Positions 6,499-12,749 of a stretch of DNA of 50,144 nt are shown here, in pieces; position 1 is the stretch's first letter, and every line of letters begins with the position of its first letter. This DNA is from a virus: positions 1 through 50,144 of the IMG/VR virus record IMGVR_UViG_3300046820_000446; one strand, written 5' to 3'. The position numbers were made by a program, and so were the translations under genes. The notes under the pieces were generated by a model. The model saw only the letters and a program-made list of their open reading frames with translations, had not been told where the DNA came from and did no database searches.

Positions 6499-6724
6499 TT
6501 TTAACCCACGTCCCGTATGTATTTTTTTGTATATTCCTGAATCCGCCCATTTTAATCATAGCCAATGCATCAACTTTAGCTGGGCGAAAATCTGCTATAT
6601 ACTCTTCTCCAGTTTGCATATCAGTAAGCTTCCATTTTGTTGGAGCTTTGGTGTAGACTGTTATGGTTACTGGATCGCTGTACTCTTTAGCAATACTGCC
6701 ATCTATTAATTTTCTATCTGGCAT
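6479..6724 (-). CDS. Hypothetical protein, tandem paralogue (81 aa)
   Basis: Small beta-rich protein built around TKAPTKWKLTDMQTGEEYI, paralogous to 6262-6498. The C-terminal parts of the two copies differ (GGFRNIQKNTYGTW versus KYGRWKRLKDRY). It overlaps the end of the PLP-enzyme gene by 11 bases. No enzyme motif seen. Confidence 0.55.
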   Translation of the reverse strand: MPDRKLIDGSIAKEYSDPVTITVYTKAPTKWKLTDMQTGEEYIADFRPAKVDALAMIKMGGFRNIQKNTYGTWVKIEKTTE

Positions 6725-7772
6725 ATTTGCTTAATGATTCTATTATATCATTCCAGATATCTTCGACATCCTCGCATCCAACAGATAATCTAATTAAACT
6801 TTCAGAGACCAAAGGGCTCTCTAGGGCCCAACGCCTTCTTCTTTCCCATATTGATTCCACGCTTCCAAGGCTAGTAGCATTAGCAATAAGCTTTGATCTG
6901 TTGCAAATATCTTCAACTTCTTCTGGTGAAGCGTCTACTTCAAATGAGATCATGGCGCCAAACCCTGGGTAATAAACTTTTGAAATCATTGGGTGATTAC
7001 TAATTAAATTAAAAAGCTGCTTTGCATTTGATTCTGCTTTTTTAAATCTTAATGGAAATGTTCTAATTCCTCTGAGGGCAAGCCATGCTTCAAATGGCTG
7101 TGGTATTGTGCCATTGATTTTTCTTGCAAACTCTACTGAATCATATAGGCCTTGATTATTAAAAGATATAGAGCCCATCAATACATCACTATGTCCAGCT
7201 AAATACTTAGTGACAGAGTTCATAGACATATCTGCACCCAACTCCAGAGGCCTCTGGTTAATGGGAGTTGCAAAAGTATTATCAACTCCAACAATAACTC
7301 CAGTTCTATTACATGCTCTGATAAGTCTGTTTAAATCAGCTATATCAAGTCTTGGATTTGTTGGAGACTCCAGCCATAGCATGTAAGCACCTTCGATGCT
7401 GGCTAAAACTTCTCCAGTATTTGATATGTCAACAAATCTTGCAAATATCTTGCCTTCATCATGAAGTTTTTGCATAGTTGCATTAACTCCAGCATAGCCC
7501 TGATTTGATGAGACAACTACTGATCCAACTGGTATTGTTGAAAACAAAGAGCTTATTGCTGACATTCCTGATGCAAATGCTAATGTCTTTCCGCCCTCTA
7601 ATTGAGATATCGTTTCCTCTAGCGAGATGCATGAATCATTTCCATACCGACCATATCCCCATGATCCACCTGCTGTGTAGGTAGAATTAAGTGATACTGG
7701 TGTGTTTAGCGGTCCATCTGGGTATCGATCTGGCCTTCCGCTGGAAATGGCTCTTGTTTCAAATGAATACAT
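6714..7772 (-). CDS. Cys/Met-metabolism PLP enzyme (cystathionine gamma-synthase/lyase-like)
   Basis: 352 residues of fold-type I, gamma-family PLP enzyme. Landmarks in order: YGRYGNDS substrate/PLP region, ALAFASGM-type loop (TLAFASGMSA), WLESPTNP, VDNTFATP, and SVTKYLAGHSD with the PLP lysine at K189. The ending (SLGSVESIW...LIRLSVGCEDVEDIW) is canonical. Compared with bacterial enzymes (about 380-400 aa) it lacks roughly 20 residues between VYYPG and FGAMISFEV. Family members handle homocysteine, cysteine or sulfides. In phage this gene is rare; here it sits among modification enzymes, so it may feed or remove sulfur or make a novel side chain. Confidence 0.8.
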   Translation of the reverse strand: MYSFETRAISSGRPDRYPDGPLNTPVSLNSTYTAGGSWGYGRYGNDSCISLEETISQLEGGKTLAFASGMSAISSLFSTIPVGSVVVSSNQGYAGVNATMQKLHDEGKIFARFVDISNTGEVLASIEGAYMLWLESPTNPRLDIADLNRLIRACNRTGVIVGVDNTFATPINQRPLELGADMSMNSVTKYLAGHSDVLMGSISFNNQGLYDSVEFARKINGTIPQPFEAWLALRGIRTFPLRFKKAESNAKQLFNLISNHPMISKVYYPGFGAMISFEVDASPEEVEDICNRSKLIANATSLGSVESIWERRRRWALESPLVSESLIRLSVGCEDVEDIWNDIIESLSKYAR

Positions 7773-8416
7773 TATATCTTTTTAGAGTGATCGAAGATAA
7801 ATGCAGGAAGCACATATCTGAATGGGCCATCTATTACATGCTTTACTCCATGCTCGTATTCCTCAGTTGCTGGGAATATCATGATACTACCCTTTGGTGG
7901 TTTAATCTGTATATTTTTGTGTGTAAAGTAAAGTTCTCCGCCATTATAATCATCATTAATATAAGCAACTGATGCCCAGACATGTCTTACATCTGCTCTA
8001 TCATCGTAGTGTGCTTTTAACTCAGTGCCTTTATACATTCTCTGTATAGTTCCAAAGCTTCTGAATTCAAATCCACAATCACTGCTAAAAAATTTTGATA
8101 CCCGCTCTGGCAAATCTTGAACAAGATGCGTCTTACCACTCAATGGTGTAACCTTGTCGTCCCAGTTATCGGTTCTTTCTATGCCTGCAGCATCTATATC
8201 ACGCTTGCCAGTAAGCTCTTCTGCACGATCTTCTAGGTGCTTGGTGTAGTGCAGTTGAAGACCCCAGTCTTCATCTGTAGAATTATTTATAATATCCCAA
8301 AGAATACTGAGGTCTTCATCTGTTAAAAAGTTTTTTATAAGGAGAATGTTCTCATCAAGCTGCTCAAACTGATACCCTTGATTTACAATAGCATCTATAT
8401 TTAAAACGCTCACCAC
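7772..8416 (-). CDS. 2OG-Fe(II) oxygenase, prolyl-4-hydroxylase-like
   Basis: 214 residues. His136 and Asp138 (AHYDD) and His189 (YEHGV) form the iron triad and Arg200 (FRYVLP) is the 2-oxoglutarate anchor; YINDDYNGGELYF is the usual core. The start is one of two tandem GTG codons; GTG 8413 has the better distance from the GGAG ribosome site. It follows the gene block of small Cys-rich and Pro-rich peptides, which are possible substrates. Confidence 0.75.
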   Translation of the reverse strand: MVSVLNIDAIVNQGYQFEQLDENILLIKNFLTDEDLSILWDIINNSTDEDWGLQLHYTKHLEDRAEELTGKRDIDAAGIERTDNWDDKVTPLSGKTHLVQDLPERVSKFFSSDCGFEFRSFGTIQRMYKGTELKAHYDDRADVRHVWASVAYINDDYNGGELYFTHKNIQIKPPKGSIMIFPATEEYEHGVKHVIDGPFRYVLPAFIFDHSKKI

Positions 8417-8427
8417 AACTCCAATAT

Positions 8428-8517
8428 CTAAATGATGGGAGAATCTAGAACCCCATCTATTGCATCATCAATGTTAAATGAATGTTCTTTTGAACAATCA
8501 CCACATGATCTACACAT
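8428..8517 (-). CDS. Cys-rich microprotein MCRSCGDC (29 aa)
   Basis: Starts MCRSCGDCSKEH: three cysteines in the first eight residues, then an acidic tail. Its ATG overlaps the upstream stop (TAATG). It shares the MCxxCGxC opening with 8716-8904 and 9261-9365. Possible metal-binding peptide or modified-peptide precursor. Confidence 0.5.
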   Translation of the reverse strand: MCRSCGDCSKEHSFNIDDAIDGVLDSPII

Positions 8518-8723
8518 TAAACTTTCTTTCTACCGCTTTTTTTAGGTGGCTTAGGTACTAAGCTTGTTTCTCTTCGAATGCCATGCTTATTAGTATCTAT
8601 TCTTACACCCTGCCTTGGATATCTCTTTGGCGTGTTTGTGCTTGTTACAGCACCAGCAGGTGCACCAGCGTTAGCTGGTGGAACCATGCCAGTACCATCT
8701 TCTTTTTTAAAACTATTAGTCAT
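8517..8723 (-). CDS. Pro/Ala-rich basic small protein (68 aa)
   Basis: Low-complexity centre (VPPANAGAPAGAVTSTN), then a basic C-terminus ending PKPPKKSGRKKV. No fold is expected. It lies between two Cys-rich microproteins and one gene away from a prolyl-hydroxylase-like oxygenase, so its prolines are candidate modification sites (inference). Confidence 0.5.
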   Translation of the reverse strand: MTNSFKKEDGTGMVPPANAGAPAGAVTSTNTPKRYPRQGVRIDTNKHGIRRETSLVPKPPKKSGRKKV

Positions 8724-8904
8724 TATCGTCTTCTACTTCTCCGCTTGGGTTATAAGTAGATTCAGAATCTCTGTCTCTAATACCTGACTCTGATAAGTCG
8801 TCTATATCTCCACCAAAAATATCTCCAATTGTAAACATTGGGGCATCTTGTGATTTAATATCTCCGAAATTACTAGAATCTCCGCAACCACACATTATGC
8901 ACAT
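8716..8904 (-). CDS. Cys-rich small protein MCIMCGCGD (62 aa)
   Basis: Opens MCIMCGCGDSSN with a CxxCxC motif, followed by an acidic, disordered body (DDLSESGIRDRDSES). The opening matches MCWLCGC of 9261-9365. Such a motif could hold an iron or zinc, or be the modified core of a ribosomal peptide. Overlaps both neighbours. Confidence 0.5.
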   Translation of the reverse strand: MCIMCGCGDSSNFGDIKSQDAPMFTIGDIFGGDIDDLSESGIRDRDSESTYNPSGEVEDDND

Positions 8905-9053
8905 TAGTTACAGTTCTCGCAATCCTTCACTGCACAAGGAGCATCGCCTCTTGTGTCTCTTGTGCACTCAACCTTAGCCGATGGCTTTATAGCTGCAGCA
9001 ACTGCTGCTGCCTGTGTTGGTGCTACAACTTCTTCTTTATCAAAGATCGACAT
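8904..9053 (-). CDS. Small protein with Cys-rich tail CxxxxCxxC (49 aa)
   Basis: Ala-rich N-terminal helix (about residues 10-22), then CTRDTRGDAPCAVKDCENCN, four cysteines in the last 20 residues. This mirrors a leader-plus-core layout of peptide precursors, though a simple zinc-binding tail is equally possible. TAATG overlap with 8716-8904. Confidence 0.5.
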   Translation of the reverse strand: MSIFDKEEVVAPTQAAAVAAAIKPSAKVECTRDTRGDAPCAVKDCENCN

Positions 9054-9055
9054 TA

Positions 9056-9214
9056 TTACTTTCCGCCCTGGCCTACGCCTGAACCGTCTTGTGTTGACTT
9101 ATCTGTTGCTGGGAATGCTGATCCTGTATTGTCTGAATAGTGTGCATTGATGCTGTTAGTTCCTGCTGGCTTAGCAGCTTCAAAACCACCACCGTTAATT
9201 CCATTTGTTGTCAT
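9056..9214 (-). CDS. Gly/Ser/Thr-rich small protein (52 aa)
   Basis: MTTNGINGGGFEAAKPAG followed by a Gly/Ser/Asp-rich tail (DGSGVGQGGK), predicted disordered. It has a strong TAGGAG ribosome site. Located between Cys-rich peptide genes; could be a modification substrate, but function is unknown. Confidence 0.5.
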   Translation of the reverse strand: MTTNGINGGGFEAAKPAGTNSINAHYSDNTGSAFPATDKSTQDGSGVGQGGK

Positions 9215-9240
9215 TTGGTACTCCTATAGGTTATTTATTT

Positions 9241-9262
9241 AAGCGGGACTAGTATTCCGCTT
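9241..9262 (-). terminator. Hairpin between small-peptide genes
   Basis: AAGCGG (9241-9246) pairs with CCGCTT (9257-9262) with a 10-base loop. The following minus-strand bases are AT-rich but not a clear U-run, so it may be a weak terminator or an mRNA-end stabiliser after 9261-9365. Confidence 0.35.
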
Positions 9263-9365
9263 ATGACTCTATTATAGCATTTAGTTGATTAGGATCAGGC
9301 TTCTCTTCAGGCTCTCTCTCGTTGCCTAGGCCAACATGATCAGCGCACCCACATAACCAGCACAT
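9261..9365 (-). CDS. Cys-rich microprotein MCWLCGCADH (34 aa)
   Basis: First gene after the radical SAM enzyme; its ATG shares a base with that gene's TGA. It opens MCWLCGCADHVGLG, then is acidic and Pro-containing. Same CxxCxC opening as 8716-8904. The one-base coupling to a radical SAM/SPASM gene makes it the best candidate substrate or partner. Confidence 0.5.
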   Translation of the reverse strand: MCWLCGCADHVGLGNEREPEEKPDPNQLNAIIES

Positions 9366-10366
9366 CAGTCGCCCCAAATGGCCGCAGAACAGCTCGTGCA
9401 CATCTTAGAATAGGACTCTTCAACCATGTCAGACCTTGACTTGCTGTGCCATATTTCCTTTATTGACTGGCTAAATGCGTTGCCATATATTGTTTCAAAA
9501 TCATAATCAGCACAGCAAATAAATAAATCTCCATTTGGGTTAATATGTATCCATTCATTAGTTCTACTTCTAACTCCAAGACCACCATTGCATCCAATTA
9601 CACGACTACCATTTACCTTTAAATACTTTTCAATAGCAGGTCCCTGAGTCATAACCTTATGTGTTTCAAGGTGTGCCGCCCTGTCGTATAGGTGATGAGC
9701 TGTGCTTATACTTAAATTAGGGAATATAGATTGAAATCTATCATGCTCCTTTTTTAGATCACCACTCTCTAGGCTTAGATCCATTATTGGAGCATTTTCT
9801 AATAGGTTAAGCCATCCACCATTTTCAGTCAATGATAGCTCATTGATACCATTTATCATTAAATGAATAAATATTGGATTCTCAAGCTTATTATTTTCTT
9901 CTATAAAATGCTTAACATTATTAATTACTTTATCAAACAGGTTTATATTCATACCAACATATTTAGACCAAGTTTCTGGATCAGATGATGGGATGTTTAA
10001 TAGTATTCCCTGTATTGAATCTTTGTGCTTGATAAGTAAATCGGTTTTAGATTTAGTTAGGTTGACTCCGTTGGTTAGTATGTTAGTTTTAAAATTATAC
10101 TTTGCATATAGATCCATCATTGCGTCAAACTCTTTATACAAAAGAACCTCATTGTAATTAGCAGAGTAAACTATAGATAGACCTGGATCTACAAAGTCAC
10201 CTTTGCCTTCAGTCAATTGAATAAATATATCCTCTATCTCTGATAAAGGCATATCTCTTATTGCTGACTTTGGATTACCAGCATAGGCGACTGGGCAAAA
10301 CCAGCAAGAAGAATTGCATAAGCCATTTACATCAAGCTGGACTGCCTTGATTAAATACTTATTCAT
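9365..10366 (-). CDS. Radical SAM protein with SPASM-like C-terminal cluster domain
   Basis: 333 residues. Cys17, Cys21 and Cys24 (CNSSCWFC) form the CxxxCxxC site for the AdoMet-binding 4Fe-4S cluster. The C-terminal part has Cys259, Cys284-285 and Cys323/Cys326 (MCTSC), with the typical NPNGDLFICC and GNAFSQSIKEIWHS stretch of SPASM proteins. SPASM enzymes usually modify peptides or proteins using extra Fe-S clusters. Neighbouring tiny Cys-rich ORFs support a peptide-modifying role, but the substrate is not proven. Confidence 0.8.
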   Translation of the reverse strand: MNKYLIKAVQLDVNGLCNSSCWFCPVAYAGNPKSAIRDMPLSEIEDIFIQLTEGKGDFVDPGLSIVYSANYNEVLLYKEFDAMMDLYAKYNFKTNILTNGVNLTKSKTDLLIKHKDSIQGILLNIPSSDPETWSKYVGMNINLFDKVINNVKHFIEENNKLENPIFIHLMINGINELSLTENGGWLNLLENAPIMDLSLESGDLKKEHDRFQSIFPNLSISTAHHLYDRAAHLETHKVMTQGPAIEKYLKVNGSRVIGCNGGLGVRSRTNEWIHINPNGDLFICCADYDFETIYGNAFSQSIKEIWHSKSRSDMVEESYSKMCTSCSAAIWGD

Positions 10367-10368
10367 TA

Positions 10369-10491
10369 TTATGACCTATATAATCTGTGGTAACAATCTG
10401 CACACATATCAATAATACCAGTCTCAGGCAATGAGCCTATGTGCTTGGCTGGCTTATTACAATCTTTTATTTCACACTTATCGCTGAGCAT
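10369..10491 (-). CDS. Small zinc-binding protein (40 aa)
   Basis: Cysteines C6-x4-C11 and C30-x2-C33 followed by YHR, a treble-clef-like zinc site. It is coupled to the radical SAM gene (two-base gap). Resembles the other CxxC...CxxH microproteins of this genome. Function unknown. Confidence 0.5.
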   Translation of the reverse strand: MLSDKCEIKDCNKPAKHIGSLPETGIIDMCADCYHRLYRS

Positions 10492-10494
10492 TAA

Positions 10495-10638
10495 TTACTT
10501 AGGACCCTTTGCTACTTGTCCTCTATAGCCTGTTTTCTTCTTATTCATTGATCCAGGCTTCTTGTATCCCGCCCCATTTGGTGTTGCAGCAATTCTTTGC
10601 TCTAAAGCTTTTTTAATTTTATCGTTATGCTTTCCCAT
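10495..10638 (-). CDS. Very basic small protein (47 aa)
   Basis: Rich in Lys and Gly (KKPGSMNKKKTGYRGQ), no cysteines, probably unstructured and nucleic-acid binding. Its ATG overlaps the last base of the DUF2061-like gene. Unrecognised. Confidence 0.45.
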   Translation of the reverse strand: MGKHNDKIKKALEQRIAATPNGAGYKKPGSMNKKKTGYRGQVAKGPK

Positions 10639-10856
10639 TATTTAACCTTACTTCCAAACTTTGACCACGCTCTTTCGTGCAAAAAGTATCCGACCATCTC
10701 ACATAAAGTATAAATTATTGCAAATGCACCAGCATACTCCCAGTGGGCTTCGCCAGTAATAGCCTTCTCAAAAAAGTAGACTAATGTGCCAACAAATCCT
10801 ATATGAACTGCTGGCCAAGTAAACGACTTATATAAACTTCTTTTGTTTGATTCCAT
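10638..10856 (-). CDS. DUF2061-like inner-membrane protein (72 aa)
   Basis: Two hydrophobic spans (about residues 15-30 and 41-58) with the family hallmarks: an N-terminal SLYKSFTWP and a C-terminal YFLHERAW. DUF2061 proteins are small membrane proteins of unknown function, usually bacterial. It starts a leaderless transcript leading into the radical SAM/peptide block. Confidence 0.65.
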   Translation of the reverse strand: MESNKRSLYKSFTWPAVHIGFVGTLVYFFEKAITGEAHWEYAGAFAIIYTLCEMVGYFLHERAWSKFGSKVK

Positions 10857-10862
10857 ATCTCA

Positions 10863-10891
10863 ATTCTATCATTTAAATATTAAAGGGGCAA
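10863..10891 (-). promoter_or_regulatory. Leaderless promoter for the modification block
   Basis: TTGCCC (10891-10886), 17-base spacer, TAGAAT (10868-10863), six bases to ATG 10856. The -35 lies inside the second arm of the terminator hairpin 10881-10912, so termination of one unit and initiation of the next share DNA. Confidence 0.6.
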
Positions 10892-10912
10892 GACCTGAGT
10901 CCTGCCCCTTTA
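10881..10912 (-). terminator. Strong hairpin terminator after the Ig-like secreted protein gene
   Basis: A 14-base-pair stem with one mismatch and a four-base loop, with a GGGGCA/TGCCCC core flanked by AAA/TTT. It follows 10924-12012 by 11 bases and is the clearest intrinsic terminator in this half of the window. It would also work in the other direction. Confidence 0.75.
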
Positions 10913-10923
10913 ATCGAAGTTAA

Positions 10924-12012
10924 TTACTTCTTAAGTGCAACCTTAGCCTTTGGATTCTTAGCGTTCCACTTCTTAGCAAGAGCGTTGTACTCTGCAACAT
11001 ATGTTGCACGAGCAAGATCTGCTGCTGCCTTTGCTGTTGCTGTTGCTGAATCAGATGCTGCCTTTGCGTCCGCAAGTGCCTTATCTGCTGCAACCTTATC
11101 TGCTGCACGTCCAGCCTTCTCTGCTGCGAGAACATTTGCTGCTGCCTGTGCATCAAGTGCACGTCCAGCCTTCTCTGCTGCGAGCTGTGCAGTAAGTGTT
11201 GCTACTGTACCATTAAGATCAGATACAGTAAATGCTGCCTGTGCTGCCTTTGTTGGTGCTGTCAAGCCAGCAACTGTTGCTGCTGATGTTGCACCTGTAA
11301 CTACAACTGTAACTGTTCCAGCAACGCCAACTGCAAGTGATGCAGTCTTTGAGCCAGCAACTAGAGTTGTGTCTGCTGTTGCTTCTGCTGTTGTAGAAGT
11401 AACGAGTGTCTTTGTGATGGTCCCATCTGAGAATGTTGAACCGAGAACTGTTGCAGTGATTGTTTCACCTGTAAGAATTGGGTTACCAAACACGTCTGTA
11501 GCAGATACAGTTACTGTTGGAATTGTTCCAACTGCTGATGCTGCTGGGACTGCGACTGCAACATTTGATGCTGCTCCTGCTGTTCCCTTGATGTAAACAA
11601 CAGTTGAATAACCGCCGTTTGTAATTGTTACTGTTCCAACCTTAACGCTTGTTGTATAAGCGTAAACAGTAAGCGCTGATCCTGCTGATGTTAGTGATAG
11701 TGTAGATACTCCAGAAGCAATTGTCTTTGGTGCATCTGTTGTGTGCAAAGCAGTTACAAGCTTAATTGTATCTGATGCTACAAAAGACACTACTGTATTT
11801 GTGTCAGCAGTTGCTGCTAAAGCTACTGATGTACCAGATGTGATCTGGTTTGCTGCTGGTACTGCAACTGATGCAGGTGCTGCAGATGTTGTTGCGTTTG
11901 TTACTGTTGCAACCGTAACGGCTAGTGGTGCTGCCGAAGATGTTGCTACAGAAACAGTTGTAATTGCTAGAGCTGCAGCAGTAGCAATCGATAGTTTCTT
12001 AAATGACTTCAT
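10924..12012 (-). CDS. Secreted Ig-like-domain protein with Ala-rich coiled coil
   Basis: 362 residues with a signal peptide (MKSFKKLSIATAAALAITTV, cleavage near SSA-AP at about 28). Two Ala/Val/Thr-rich beta domains follow; residues about 160-240 (VTVSATDVFGNPILTGETIT) look like a bacterial Big/invasin-type Ig domain. Residues about 265-345 form an Ala/Lys/Glu coiled coil and the tail is Lys-rich. There is a strong AAGGAG ribosome site and a strong terminator behind it, so it is likely highly expressed. Codon use is more GC-rich than its neighbours. Likely a cell-surface protein made in the infected host; the role is unknown. Confidence 0.6.
   Translation of the reverse strand: MKSFKKLSIATAAALAITTVSVATSSAAPLAVTVATVTNATTSAAPASVAVPAANQITSGTSVALAATADTNTVVSFVASDTIKLVTALHTTDAPKTIASGVSTLSLTSAGSALTVYAYTTSVKVGTVTITNGGYSTVVYIKGTAGAASNVAVAVPAASAVGTIPTVTVSATDVFGNPILTGETITATVLGSTFSDGTITKTLVTSTTAEATADTTLVAGSKTASLAVGVAGTVTVVVTGATSAATVAGLTAPTKAAQAAFTVSDLNGTVATLTAQLAAEKAGRALDAQAAANVLAAEKAGRAADKVAADKALADAKAASDSATATAKAAADLARATYVAEYNALAKKWNAKNPKAKVALKK
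11105..11184. repeat. Two 26-base direct repeats in the coiled-coil part
   Basis: Identical 26-base blocks at 11105-11130 and 11159-11184 encode LAAEKAGRA twice. This suggests that the coiled coil grew by internal duplication. Confidence 0.7.
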
Positions 12013-12058
12013 TTATTTTTTCTCCTTAATTAATCTGCCTCTAGATGAGCGCAGAAAG

Positions 12059-12253
12059 TTAGTTTAGTGGTAATACCTTTACCTGAAACGAACACGGGTC
12101 TCCGCCTTCATCCCATTCTTGCATTTCTTCTTCTGTCATAGGTGAACCATCGTGTGTATTACAAAATACATCAGTAATCCATCCTCTGTCATATCCGCTC
12201 TTCAACCATATCTCAAACTCTAAATGATCTGAGTCTATATTTTCTAGATCCAT
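12059..12253 (-). CDS. Conserved actinophage-type hypothetical (64 aa)
   Basis: Carries FCNTHDGSPMTEEEMQEWDEGGDPC, a Cys/His/acidic block I recall from many actinobacteriophage small proteins. The pair FCNTHDG and GGDPC could bind metal. Overlaps the thioredoxin gene by 10 bases. Function not established. Confidence 0.6.
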   Translation of the reverse strand: MDLENIDSDHLEFEIWLKSGYDRGWITDVFCNTHDGSPMTEEEMQEWDEGGDPCSFQVKVLPLN

Positions 12254-12546
12254 TCCGAAAGCTCCTCAAGCATTACATGCTTTGGCTTTGCGCCCGTAAT
12301 GGTCTTTACTGGTTGACCAGACTTAAATAGTACCATATATGGGATAGTAGCAACAGAGTATTCAGCAGTTTTTACTGGATTCTCATCAACATTTAACTTT
12401 CCAACCCATAAACCACGCTCATCTGAGATTTCATCTAAGATTGGTGATATCTTTTTACATGGTCCACACCAAGGTGCCCAAAAATCTATGAGCACTAAAT
12501 CATGAGCAGATAGTGTTGATTCAAATGTCTCATCTGTGACAATCAT
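12244..12546 (-). CDS. Thioredoxin
   Basis: 100-residue classic thioredoxin: LIDFWAPWCGPCKK with redox cysteines 27 and 30, and the cis-proline at 69 (ATIPYM). It reduces disulfides in the cytoplasm; in phages it can serve ribonucleotide reductase or a polymerase. Here its neighbours are secreted proteins and Cys-rich peptides. ATGA overlap with the upstream gene. Confidence 0.9.
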   Translation of the reverse strand: MIVTDETFESTLSAHDLVLIDFWAPWCGPCKKISPILDEISDERGLWVGKLNVDENPVKTAEYSVATIPYMVLFKSGQPVKTITGAKPKHVMLEELSEWI

Positions 12547-12749
12547 TGATCCTTTAACTCCTCCGCTGCTGCATTAAATCTATTCATAAAATCTTGAATT
12601 ACAAATAGAGTTGTTTCATGTGCATTTTTTGACATTGCACTAAATGCTTGTTGATTCTTTTCATCATCAGGCATTGCTGAAATCCATTTTTTATATAGAC
12701 CCTCAGCAACTTCGCCAATGATTTCATCCATTACTGTTAATTCAGCCAT
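12543..12749 (-). CDS. Hypothetical helical protein (68 aa)
   Basis: The start MAELTVMDEIIGEV at 12749 is preferred because an upstream in-frame Met would reach far into the subtilase gene. Predicted all-alpha. ATGA overlap with thioredoxin. No family recognised. Confidence 0.5.
   Translation of the reverse strand: MAELTVMDEIIGEVAEGLYKKWISAMPDDEKNQQAFSAMSKNAHETTLFVIQDFMNRFNAAAEELKDQ

Noticed and set aside
10985-11596. 203-aa Ala/Val-rich ORF on the plus strand
   Set aside because: Mirror of the Ala-rich secreted-protein gene on the minus strand; no ribosome site or promoter, and every other gene is on the minus strand.
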